Of a DNA stretch of 60,000 nucleotides, positions 20,633 through 29,510 are shown piece by piece. Source of the DNA: Tubulanus polymorphus (taxonomy: Eukaryota; Nemertea; Palaeonemertea; Tubulaniformes; Tubulanidae); the NCBI RefSeq assembly GCF_964204645.1, contig NC_134036.1:9412704-9472703 (forward strand). Reading direction: 5' to 3'. The notes beneath the pieces were generated by a model. The model searched no databases, was not told where the DNA came from, and saw nothing but the letters and a program-made list of their open reading frames with translations. The position numbers and the translations under genes are program-made. Each line of letters begins with the position of its first letter. The first letter of the stretch is position 1.

Positions 20633-20984
20633 GGAATAAAACATAAAGTTTTTGTTTTTTACACTTACCTAGGACTTGATTGTAGACTTAGTTGAAGATG
20701 ATTTAAATGACGCGTCTTGGTTGTACTTGTGCGTATTTTGCTCTCGAAATATCGACGATATACTAGTTCTGACGCGTAATATTTATCAATGACTTGTGGA
20801 ATGGAATTATTTTGAAAAAAAAGAAGTAAAAAAAGAAATTTTTTGAAGAAAAAGCAAAGCGAGGCTAGGCAACGGTCCGACTCTTTCTTGGAATTTTAGG
20901 TTGGTCTTGAAAAAGACAGTTTTTCTTCGTACACATCAGATATTAAAATATATACGCGTTCTGAATCATATACGTCGGGATTGA

Positions 20985-21257
20985 ACGACATTGTTCCGAC
21001 GGCAGTGGATCGCGGTCATCTCTTCGGCAATACGGACATTCGTAATCTCGTGCGTTCTATAAGCGTTCTATACACTAAACGTAGATCTGCTTTCCGCAGC
21101 ATGATGTCGGTGTGTCCACGCACACCTCCAAACACACACGGCACGTAAGGTCGAGAAAAGACCCACAAAATGTACACTGGTCGTGCTGCGTGTGGTCAAC
21201 TCTTTGGTTACCATATGTCATCATAAACTTTACTAACTCGTAACTAACAACGAACAA
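20985..21257 (-). pseudogene. RING-type zinc-finger protein, broken copy
   Basis: The minus strand reads QCTFCGSFLDLTCRVCLEVC, then TSCCGKQIYV, and after two in-frame TAG codons YECPYCRRDD. The pattern of paired cysteines ending in CPxC is that of a RING finger. The gene converges on the broken protease, as the second RING remnant does on the intact protease at 22.2 kb. Its end and the stretch 20840-20960 resemble 22830-22910 (GCGAGGC, CTCTTTCTTGGAA), so the whole protease-RING unit has been duplicated. Confidence 0.5.
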
Positions 21258-21273
21258 ATATCCTGACGTAAAT

Positions 21274-21880
21274 GTGCTTGATTTGTTTCATAACATCATC
21301 TTAATATTTGCAAAGAAGTTGGATTCCTTGATCACCTTAGAAAAATCATTTTTTGATTGCAGCGAAATAGAATTAAGCGAAATAATGATGATTAGTTTCG
21401 ACTGTGAACCAGGATATGGAGTTTGTCACGGTTATTGTAGACTGGTCTTACATATTTCGGACATAAAACTGACGAAATGCTGTAAGAAAGGTATTTGTTC
21501 GGTATGTTGGAAGATAACAGTTAAAAAGTGTGAACCTAACTCAAAGAATTTCAACTGCCCGATGGAAGATAGTTATGCTATTCATAACTTGACGCGTAGG
21601 ATCCGAACAACAATGTGTCGGCGCTGTAAAAGTTGGAAGTCGCCTGACGTTCATCAGTCCTGTATTGCCGGAACATTTTGTAGAAAATGCAAAGGTGACC
21701 TCGAAACCATCTGATTTACAGATGTGTTTTAAGTGTTTATCGCGTGTTTGCAGCGTTAAATTGTGCGTGATATGTATGGAACATTGCAAAACTGAGAGAT
21801 ATTGTGGATGCGTTATTCACGATGTGTGTGTCAAGGCGTTCAGCAACAATCGTAACAAATGCATGAAATGTAAAAAATAG
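21274..21880 (+). CDS. Multi-zinc RING-like protein, frameshifted
   Basis: The first frame (21274-21714) is rich in cysteine pairs: CHGYC, KCCKKGICSVCW, FNCPM and CRRCKSW. It ends after FCRKCKGDLETI. The overlapping frame (21665-21880) continues with MCFKCLSRVC and a clean RING-like array, LCVICMEHC...YCGCVIHDVC...CMKCKK. The two frames read as one protein of about 200 residues with a frameshift near 21700. A RING finger suggests E3 ubiquitin ligase activity, but no substrate can be named. It stands between the two protease-RING modules and could be viral-element cargo or a captured host gene. A possible expressed state needs one base-level check of the frameshift. Confidence 0.5.
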
Positions 21881-22051
21881 AACGCTATTCCTATATTACA
21901 TATATATCTTGGTTTGAAATAAATAACATTGTTTGAAATATATAACTGTCGTTAATTGGTATTGTTTAATCTATTCGAACGCGTATTATCGCATGAGTAA
22001 TCGGGTAACAGCTGTCGGGAGCATCCACCGCAATTTTTGAATCATAGGGGT

Positions 22052-22113
22052 CACGTGACCACCGCCATCTTGGACGGACGCCATCTTGGATCACATGACC
22101 GCCGCCATCTTGG
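22052..22113. promoter_or_regulatory. Cluster of YY1-like sites and an E-box
   Basis: CACGTG (22052-22057) is followed by three copies of CGCCATCTTGG (22064-22073, 22080-22089 and 22104-22113), the known YY1 core. They lie 80-145 bases before the intact protease frame. The sites are seen directly; their use as a promoter is inferred. Confidence 0.4.
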
Positions 22114-22195
22114 ATTAACCACAACCACAATTTAACCACGGGCCTATAGTACCCCACCATCGCTACTGCGATTTGATGAAGCTTTACCGCATAAC

Positions 22196-22729
22196 GTGAA
22201 TTCGATTGTTTACGCCGTTTTCCACGAATTACTACAAGTAACTAAAGAACGTCATATAGAGACCATGTTGTACACAAACCAAATTTTAGAATTTATGAAA
22301 AAAGACGAATGTCTGAAAGCGTTTTTCTTTGGTGTTTACCCATGCGACAGACTACCGAATATAACGAGCTATCCTGCTGGTTTTATAGTAAACACTGATA
22401 ATCACGACGAGCCTGGCGAACACTGGTTAGCTATATATATAAACGGATACGGAATTGGTTATCTTTTTTATTCCTTCAGGCAATTACCCCGAACTTATGA
22501 TATAATATTAGAAAAATACTTGGATGAAAATTGTATAGACTGGAAATATAATAATAAGATGTATCAAAATGTATTATCCGATGTATGCGGTTATTACGCT
22601 ATATTTGTACTATTACACCTATGTCACGGTAACGATGTACGCGATATTACAAAACTATTGTCAAACAAAACTACTGATAATGATAATTTTGTAAAAAAAT
22701 TTATCGTGAAATATTTTAAACTTCTATAA
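22196..22729 (+). CDS. Adenain-type cysteine protease (Polinton/adintovirus-like)
   Basis: This 177-residue intact ORF matches the family that matures capsid proteins in adenoviruses and Polinton-type elements. The His of the triad is H76 in GEHWLAIYI, and the nucleophile is C131 in LSDVCGYYAIFVLLHLCHG, with the conserved Gln region just before it (YQNVLS). The site that normally carries the acidic member (usual context xFDSxG) reads LFYSFRQ, with Tyr at about 92, so the triad may be incomplete. Reading begins at MNSIVY; MLYTNQ at codon 24 is an alternative start matching the broken copy. There is no neighbouring capsid or ATPase gene, which suggests an isolated remnant or a module kept on its own. 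Confidence 0.75.
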   Translation: MNSIVYAVFHELLQVTKERHIETMLYTNQILEFMKKDECLKAFFFGVYPCDRLPNITSYPAGFIVNTDNHDEPGEHWLAIYINGYGIGYLFYSFRQLPRTYDIILEKYLDENCIDWKYNNKMYQNVLSDVCGYYAIFVLLHLCHGNDVRDITKLLSNKTTDNDNFVKKFIVKYFKLL

Positions 22730-22979
22730 TGAACTATTATGTATATGAATTTAGTCGTTTTTAAATTATATTTCTACAATCACACCGAGGAAAAAAAGTT
22801 TTGTTAAAACTTGGAGAAAAACTGAAGCAAAAAGCGAGGCGAGGCGTTTTAACACTGGCTCTTTCTTGGAAATTGAAGTAGTTCTAAAAAGAACTGTTTG
22901 GAGTGGGGGTTGCCTGTGTCGTCGTCGTCGTCGCGGTCATCATTTTCCTCGTCGTCATTAATTATCATCGGCGCTGCAA

Positions 22980-23330
22980 CTATTGTTGTTGTCGTCGCCA
23001 ATTGGCCCTCTCTATCCGGTTACGTACCGTTCGTCTATGCCGATTCATAACACGGATCCAATAAATCACGTTTCGACAGAACGGGCAATGTATCACATTT
23101 TCCGCATTCTCGCGGCCCAAGTCCAAGCCGGTGCAGATTAGCCTTGCTCTGCAATTATTGCATAGTGGATGCCGATATTGGCATCGCTCGCACAGCAGTC
23201 AGGCCCGCTGTCCGGAAAATAGACAAATGTCGCACTCCAATACTGCTTCGATATCGTCCGGGATGACCATCCATCTTCCACCGTTGTTAGTCATTTTTGG
23301 TTATGGATTTCGAGATCTTCTGACGAGTAT
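22980..23330 (-). pseudogene. RING-type zinc-finger protein, second copy, one in-frame stop
   Basis: The minus strand reads IEAVLECDICLFSGQRA, a TGA stop, then LLCERCQYRHPLCNNC and VIHCPFCRNVIYW, before an Arg-rich tail ending at the stop 22980-22982. The spacing C-x2-C, C-x2-C-x3-H-x2-C-x2-C, C-x2-C fits a RING finger. It is convergent with the protease gene at 22196-22729, repeating the layout of 20194-21257. One stop codon separates it from an open frame. Confidence 0.5.
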
Positions 23331-23465
23331 TTTATACGCAATAGCTACTTTACGTGGCAGGTGTTTTGCAGTGGACGAATCATAACTACTTAATTATCTT
23401 TTCGGTTTGGTTTCTAAATTACTTAATTGCGTAATTTTCATACTGCCCCCATTCCGTTACATATG

Positions 23466-23479
23466 GGGGGGGGGGGGGG
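23466..23479. repeat. Poly-G tract
   Basis: About 14 consecutive G, flanked by AT-rich sequence. It is prone to sequencing error and to forming four-stranded DNA. Confidence 0.85.
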
Positions 23480-23726
23480 TACTGACCAGATATTTTAGAT
23501 GGCAGATGGTAACGACGGGTCAATGGTTTATGTTGCTCAATTACTTAATTACATTCTTTGATGATTGTATCCAGGGTCTGTGAAACGACCAAAATGCTAG
23601 ATTATTATAGAGTAAATCCGAATAAAATGAGGCAGATATAAAATATTATATCCGTTGCAAGTTTATTATGTATTAAACATTTTAATAAGCTCTTATATAA
23701 ATATTATCTAATTATTATCTGTGAAA

Positions 23727-24187
23727 TTATACTTGGGTTATCATTATCCCGTATTCGAGTGCTTTTCTAACCCCACTTGTGTCTTTTGCGCAGTACGGAC
23801 ACCTGTATTGCTGATTCGAGTGACTCGAATCATACCAGCACGGTCTAATATTAGCCAGTTCGGATATATCTTCTGTAAAATTAATGTCTTTTAATTTTTT
23901 CCATTGTTCCAATGTTAGTTTAACGCCGCATCTAGTCGGATTAACGTCGACAAAGCTCATCGTGTAGATCGTATTTTTGGATATCTACGTAAATACGGTG
24001 ATCGTGACTAGATCTATATATTTTGATAAAGTCCGAACAACCAACGGTCACCACACCCACGTAATCGATGTCTTCTTTAACGCGCGCAATTTCGTGTTCG
24101 ATATCGGCTTTACAATAATCCATATGTACCCACTCTTGGAGATCCAAAACAATACCGTTCTTAGTAGGGTACAGTTCTATTCTTCTT
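23727..24187 (-). pseudogene. PC4-like protein, broken partial duplicate
   Basis: The frame 24147-23941 (LDLQEWVHMDYCKADIEHE...SDFIKIYRSSHDHRIYVDIQKYDLHDEL) duplicates the end of the PC4-like gene at 24.5-25.2 kb over about 155 bp (24033-24187 versus 24498-24652). It then continues in a different frame from 23960: NPTRCGVKLTLEQWKKLKDI. The elements RIYVDIQKY and GVKLTLEQWKKL are the two halves of a PC4 single-strand-DNA-binding domain, separated here by a frameshift near 23955. A C-terminal C-x2-C (YRCPYCAKD) follows. Confidence 0.5.
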
Positions 24188-24489
24188 AAATTATCCCGTT
24201 AATTAATCAATAACAGTCTACCATCAATTAATCCCATGACTAGTTTATGCTATAACATAGAATTTTGCATCCTTCTCATTATCCAAATAGTATCATTCCA
24301 TCATTCTCAATGTTCCTTCTTTTCATAATTGCATTGCTATTTGCTCCAGGGCCTCGGCTTGACAATCACTTAATGATTTCCGAGGTCCTGATGATTGTCA
24401 TGCATTATACATAAACATTTTGTAACAATTATGTATTTATATTTGTATCATGATAATCATCAAATAAATCAAATCTAAATCTATATATT

Positions 24490-25161
24490 CTATATGTTCG
24501 AACGACCAACGGTCATCACACCCACGTAATCGATGTATTCTTTAACGCGCGCAATTTCGTGTTCGATATCGGCTTTACAATAATCTATATGTACCCACTC
24601 TTGGAGATCCAAAGCAATACCGTTTTTAGTGGGGTACAGTTGTTTTCGTCGTTCACAGCATTCGAAAGATCGTACATCTACACGTTTTGCCCCCTGCCAC
24701 GTTTTAGCACTGGCATATACAAGCAATCCTAGATAATGAGGCTCGGGGTCATTGTTCCAGGTATTCTGTTGAACTTTCGACGGGCCCGTGACTGCGTTGT
24801 CATTAACGATTGAACCTATAAAACAATAAGATATTCTATACCGGTATGCGTCTTTATAAAAAAACTACGATCTCACATACGGAAAAGAAGTAGAAACTTG
24901 GTTTCCATAGACAAGTGGCTGTCCAATATCAATAGTAGATTTTCTGAAAACGGCTCATAGAATTGAGTTGAAACGTTAAGCTACAAGATAGTTTTTTCTT
25001 TTTAAGTAGACACTTACTAAAGTCGAGTTTGTGCGAAGGGCGTTTTCTTTTTCTAGATTGAGTAGATGACTTTGGTGTACTACATATTTCTAAGGTAGTT
25101 TGTCCACTAGTCGAATCCATCATGTATGTTGATACAGGTCGATGTTGATTGTTCAAAGTCT
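24490..25161 (-). CDS. PC4-like DNA-binding protein, two exons seen
   Basis: The exon 25161-25018 encodes a Ser/Thr-rich leader with a nuclear-localisation-type cluster (SRKRKRPSHK). It ends at a GTAAGT donor. After an intron of about 200 bp, the exon 24815-24490 encodes YLGLLVYASAKTWQGAKRVDVRSFE, then LYPTKNGIALDLQEWVHI. The pair 'K-R-V-D-V-R-x-F' plus 'P-x-x-N-G-I-A-L-x-L-x-x-W' matches the PC4/Sub1 fold, which binds single-stranded DNA in transcription. The gene runs out into the duplicated region at 24.0-24.2 kb, where the second half of the domain lies, so exon order or copy arrangement is disturbed. PC4-like genes also occur in Polinton-like elements, consistent with the neighbours. Confidence 0.5.
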
Positions 25162-25325
25162 CTGAGCAGAATGATTAATTTATGGATTTACATCGCGTTT
25201 TTATTGTCCGAAAATGACTTGCCTGAACACGATTTACGGTTTCACTTGTTATTGCGAAATATTTTTCGCCTAAACTCGTTCACGATTTCAGGATAGCTGT
25301 TAAAAGACGCCATCTTGGAATTATC

Positions 25326-25370
25326 ACACACGCACACGCACACACACACGCACACACACACACACACACA
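25326..25370. repeat. CA microsatellite
   Basis: Interrupted (CA)n run with ACGC variants. A single GCCATCTTGG word precedes it at 25310. Confidence 0.85.
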
Positions 25371-25815
25371 AAATCTTAAGAAAAAAATCTCTAAGACAAC
25401 GTCTTAGAAAGTCCTCCCTCACTACTCCTCCTCCCTCCATTGTGGCCCCATAGTGACATACCCTAACTACTTCTATTCACGAATGGCAACAAAGCATTAG
25501 GATTAGACTTCCTGAATGAGGAGAAAAAAGAAAAAAAAGGATTGCTCATAGGAAGAAAGTTTTAATTGGATCGAAGTCTTCTCAACAGAAAATAGAAAAA
25601 AGTTTTCATATCAGTCAATAATTGATGACTCAAGCGTAGGAAAACAGGAATCGCATAAATAGATGAAAGAGCTATGTTGATCACATAATTTGCCAAAGTT
25701 TTCAAAACTTGAGCTTCAAACACTTTGTCGTGCGTATAATTGCAAATTTCTCGCTTGAGATAACATTCGCAAGTTAAATGAAAAACTGAAGGATTCGATA
25801 AATCGCGCCGATAGT

Positions 25816-26064
25816 ATGAGAACACCTGATGTGTTTACTAGCGGTGCTGTTCCTTCGTCAAGTCGTAGAAAGAGAACGAGAAGCAATGAGAACACTTGTC
25901 GTGATTGCCAACAAGTTTATCGTGAGGATGAACAGTGGATTCAGTGCAATGTTTGTAAAAGATGGCTCCATCGTCTCTGTGCGGACATTTTTGATGATGA
26001 TGATGATGAATGGGAGTATTTGCAGGAGAATGAAGACAAAGAATTTATTTGTAATAGTTGTTAA
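25816..26064 (+). CDS. PHD-finger protein fragment
   Basis: This 82-residue frame has a basic stretch (SSRRKRTRS) followed by a C4HC3 zinc finger. It reads C-x2-C (CRDC), C-x2-C (CNVC), the WLH box with His, RLC, and the final C-x2-C (CNSC) after an acidic insert of Asp/Glu. The aromatic residue before the third pair (QWIQC) is as in PHD fingers that bind histone H3 tails. Such single PHD fingers often form the C-terminus of transposon-encoded proteins. Here the stop follows the last Cys directly, so this is probably the last exon of such a protein. The start Met is not certain. Confidence 0.6.
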   Translation: MRTPDVFTSGAVPSSSRRKRTRSNENTCRDCQQVYREDEQWIQCNVCKRWLHRLCADIFDDDDDEWEYLQENEDKEFICNSC

Positions 26065-26384
26065 AAAGTTGTATGAAAATGACATAGTTTCATAGATTTC
26101 ATCGATAGATTTTAATTCATTAAGCTTGTGCTGCCCCTATCGTTTAAAATCTGAATCACATGTTTGCCACACAAACTAAATGTGGAGGAAAAGAATAATT
26201 GATTTATACTCTTAAGTTAAAATGAGTTCATTTTTCAATGAGTTAAATTTAGTTCATTTTTGATGAATTCCAATTATTTTCGATGTTTAATTTCTGATTT
26301 TCTGAGTCAAATCTGAATTCGTAACTGAGGAACTGGATTCTGTCCTGTGGTCTAACTTACCTGGTAATTTATTCGTCAAATCAT

Positions 26385-27335
26385 CCAATGCCTTTCTTTT
26401 CCTTAAAGGTTTTGAGGAATAAAATGCGAATGGCTGAGATTTGTAATGATTCACAGCTGGATTTGACTTCTTGGAAACAATGTGTTCAGATAATATGATC
26501 GTGTTTTCGGCCTTCGAATTATCAAAATATGTTGGATTGGTCTTGTTTCCATGGTTGATTCCTCGTTGCTGACAAAAATGATTTTCTACTGAATCGCTGT
26601 TAAGCCGACTCGGGTTTATATTGATGTCAGATGTTTTCTTGAATCTGAAAAATTGTTAACGATGTATATCAATCATAATTATTTCTGAATCAGAACAAGT
26701 TTCTTATTTATTTACCTTTCTTTGCACAATGCTAGAAAGCCTAGGATTGAAGAATAAAGATCTTGACGACATTCTTTAGTTAGCAACATTTTACTATTTT
26801 TTACGTCCGATAGATCCTTCAATTCAAAAACGCTATGTTCCCAGTCTTTGGACCAACCAAGCTAAAATATGATTCAGTTGCTCATTACGATTATCCGAGA
26901 GTTCATGTATTATTCTTTGGTCGCGAAATATGTTAACTAGTAATGACAACTGTTGTAAAAGCTCAATAACTCCGTTCAGTTTTTCAGTAGTACGTATAAA
27001 TCAATAGCACTTGCTTGGTTTGTTGGATAGTGGCAAATGGGAAATCGAAATCAAGAAAACCCCAAAAATTCAACTTGAAGTACGTACTTTGCAGTTTCTC
27101 TCTTGGTGGTTTTCTCCTTTATTCTTTTCAGATTTTGACATTCGTCGCCCATGTCAACAAAACCAACAAGTTTCAAACAGTAGCCATCATTAACTGTCTG
27201 TATGGTTTCTTCAATACCTCGATAACGATTCCACCCTCGTATCCATGTCCAGGTATTTTCATCCGTTGTGCCTCTTCTACCATCCATTGCATTTTATCTG
27301 AATTGACGCCTGGTTCTTGCGGGACGGCACAGTTT
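26385..27335 (-). pseudogene. P-element/THAP9-like transposase, degenerate
   Basis: In minus-strand order, 27335-27240 reads DKMQWMVEEAQRMKIP and YEGGIVIE. After a frameshift near 27240 it continues TVNDGYCLKLVGFVDMGDECQ and YVLQVEFLGF, a TGA, then FRFPICHYPTNQA. This series (a G-G-x-x-x-D/E region, LVGFVDxG, FRFPxxxxPT) is characteristic of the RNase H-like core of P-type transposases. An exon at 26865-26717 follows, with splice-like ends (ELKDLSDVK, LLTKECRQDLYSSILGF). A second at 26645-26385 (SRLNSDSVENHFCQQRG, KTNPTYFDN) carries the ENxFxxxRG...NPT block of the C-terminal domain. It is dead because of a frameshift and stops. Confidence 0.55.
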
Positions 27336-27726
27336 TAATAGTAGTTTCGAAGGAAGTTTTAAAAAACCCACTTGACCTTAGATCCTCGTATACCTTTGGA
27401 CTGCGTGACCATATTGATAGACATTGCCGCAAAAAGGATATTCAACGATATGTGGAAAGAAAATTTCGATTGTTCAAACTGTTTTATTATATCTTTGCAG
27501 CTGTACAGATCAACAAACGAATTTCATTAGCTGAATATCACACTGTTACCAGACTACACTAAGGTTTCAAATGCTATGACTATGTTGGTTAGGGGATATG
27601 GGGGAAGGAACGTAGATTTAATGATTGAAAGGCTGCGGTTCACAGTAACCATTTAACGCTTATAACCATGTTCTACTTATAAAAGATGTTAAGTGAATCA
27701 AAACGAATTAAATTTGAAATCGGCTG

Positions 27727-28674
27727 TTATTTGATTGACTTTCTACAGCGGATTTTCATACAGAAATATTCTCGAATTTCTCGTCCCAGCAAAAGATATA
27801 TGTAGAAATTTACCACATAGTTACACATAACAAATTCTGTAAAAATGCCATATAGAAATTCTTTCTGTTCCGTAAGGATTGGTAAAAATGCAACAACAGT
27901 GGTTGGAAGTGTGAATATTGCAAATGCGAGTGAAACTGTTACAAGCATTATTGTTGTACGTTTCGATTTTGTATTTTTCTGAACAGACGACACCATTTTT
28001 GAACCTCTGAATAACTGAACTATTATAATAGAATTTGATATTAGAATAAACGATAATGGAAAAACGAAAACGTAGACACCAAGTGGAGTAAGAAATTTCA
28101 TTTGTTCAATTAATCTATAGTAACATCCGAAAAACTGGTCGTCAAAATGTATGGACAAAACAACGGGAAGTTGAACCAGTGCACTCACTGTATTAATTAT
28201 CAATATAGTAAATCTAGCAAATCTAGGTGAACATATCAAACGAGAAGTGAACGGAAAGAGAACAACTGCCGCACGTTCTACAGATACAGCTACCAATAAC
28301 CATGAACTGCTAGCAGTCGCAACTGCCATCCACATTTCATATATCTTACAACTGATCAGTGAATTCATGATGAATATAGGATTGGTGTTTAGATTCAATA
28401 AAACAAACTGTAAAACAGGCATCAGTGTAAAATCTATGCAGTACAATAAATCACAGACTGACAAAATGACAAGATAGTTAGCGTAAGATAAACTGCGGAA
28501 TTTGCGACTTGTCATTATAAGAAAAGTAGCTGAATTTCCAAAGACTCCAAACAGAAACACGATAGGCAGAATGACCAACGACACAGTACGGTAAGTTCCA
28601 GACCTGTTCTCCACCGACATTAGAACGATGTAACTGTTATACGTTCGACCAATTCGAATCTTAGTTGAATTCAT
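27727..28674 (-). CDS. Rhodopsin-family G-protein-coupled receptor (peptide-receptor type)
   Basis: A single uninterrupted 315-residue frame with seven hydrophobic segments (about 31-54, 64-90, 106-135, 153-175, 195-222, 240-265, 275-296). TM1 has GVFGNSA (Asn 1.50) and TM2 has LSVCDLL (Asp 2.50). Cys109 before TM3 and Cys184 in the second outer loop can form the conserved disulphide. The DRY box reads VER, the usual CWxP of TM6 reads FTLP, and NPxxY reads NFYIY after VV, as in several invertebrate FMRFamide-receptor-like proteins. N-glycosylation sites lie at N2 (NST) and N23 (NRS). The cytoplasmic tail is short and basic. The ligand cannot be predicted. Start at 28674 was chosen for the glycosylated N-terminus; a tandem duplicate of it lies just upstream. 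Confidence 0.85.
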   Translation of the reverse strand: MNSTKIRIGRTYNSYIVLMSVENRSGTYRTVSLVILPIVFLFGVFGNSATFLIMTSRKFRSLSYANYLVILSVCDLLYCIDFTLMPVLQFVLLNLNTNPIFIMNSLISCKIYEMWMAVATASSSWLLVAVSVERAAVVLFPFTSRLICSPRFARFTILIINTVSALVQLPVVLSIHFDDQFFGCYYRLIEQMKFLTPLGVYVFVFPLSFILISNSIIIVQLFRGSKMVSSVQKNTKSKRTTIMLVTVSLAFAIFTLPTTVVAFLPILTEQKEFLYGIFTEFVMCNYVVNFYIYLLLGREIREYFCMKIRCRKSIK

Positions 28675-28771
28675 GATTCACGAGAATTAACTCAGTTCGG
28701 TATGCTCCAGATCTGTTCACTACACGCATTATAGCGATGTAACTGTTAAACTGCATTTGAGTTGAATTCAT
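28661..28771 (-). other. Duplicated 5' end of the GPCR gene forming an overlapping upstream ORF
   Basis: From the ATG at 28771-28769, a 36-codon frame (MNSTQMQ...NSYIAIM...NRSGAYRT) repeats the first codons of the receptor (MNSTKIR...NSYIVLM...NRSGTYRT). It stops at a TAA inside codons 4-5 of the receptor frame. The unit is about 100 bp in tandem. If both ATGs are transcribed, the first would act as an overlapping upstream ORF. Confidence 0.6.
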
Positions 28772-28869
28772 GATTCGATTAAGTGTCAGAGGTGTGTGGA
28801 CTGATTGAATCAATAGACTGACGCTACGTGCAAGCCATGACGTACATTCATTTACGCACACAATTTATT

Positions 28870-29490
28870 GTTCGCATCAAATGAAAATGAATTCTTAGAA
28901 AATGAACTCTTAGAAATCTGACTGAAAATATTATAAACCCGTTAGCACTCAAGCCGCCCGTATCCGCCCAGGTAATACTCCTCAAACCACCCGAATTTGC
29001 CCGGCACTTATTCGTATGCTGCACGAAAACGGTCATAGTGGGACTCGGGCCCAATCGCTTATGATAAACTAAACACCTAAGTTCTTGAAATACCGAACAA
29101 AAATCAACATTCTCCTATTTCAATTTCTCGAGTATTTAAAATTTGAACATGACACATCTGAGAGCTCACTTCGAATTTAAGTAAGTTTGGATGAATTGCG
29201 GGGGGCCAAAAGGACATGATTTTGGTGGCCCGCCTCAGCAATTCTTACATCATATGAAAACCTTGACAATTTACTAAAAAATAACACTAACTTATTATGT
29301 ATGGAAATCGAGATCTCGAATAGAACTCTGCTCCCTCAAGACCGCGGACCTTGTTGCAGAAAGAAGTGACATTCCTTTAAGTCTGATTTCCCACTCAACT
29401 TTTGGCAAGAAGCAGCAGGAATTGGAAAAAAGCGTTTTCATACCAGAGTACGAGAGTACGACAAATCACTCATCACCACTAGTAATTTTT
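28870..29490. other. No supportable gene
   Basis: AT-biased spacer between the receptor and the virus-like element. One duplicated short phrase occurs near 28880-28920 (AATGAATTCTTAGAAAATGAACTCTTAGAA). Nothing else is recognised. Confidence 0.4.
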
Positions 29491-29510
29491 TCCCTCATAA
29501 ATGGGAGACT

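Noticed and set aside
28247-28477. Plus-strand frame within the receptor
   Set aside because: Antisense shadow of the GPCR.
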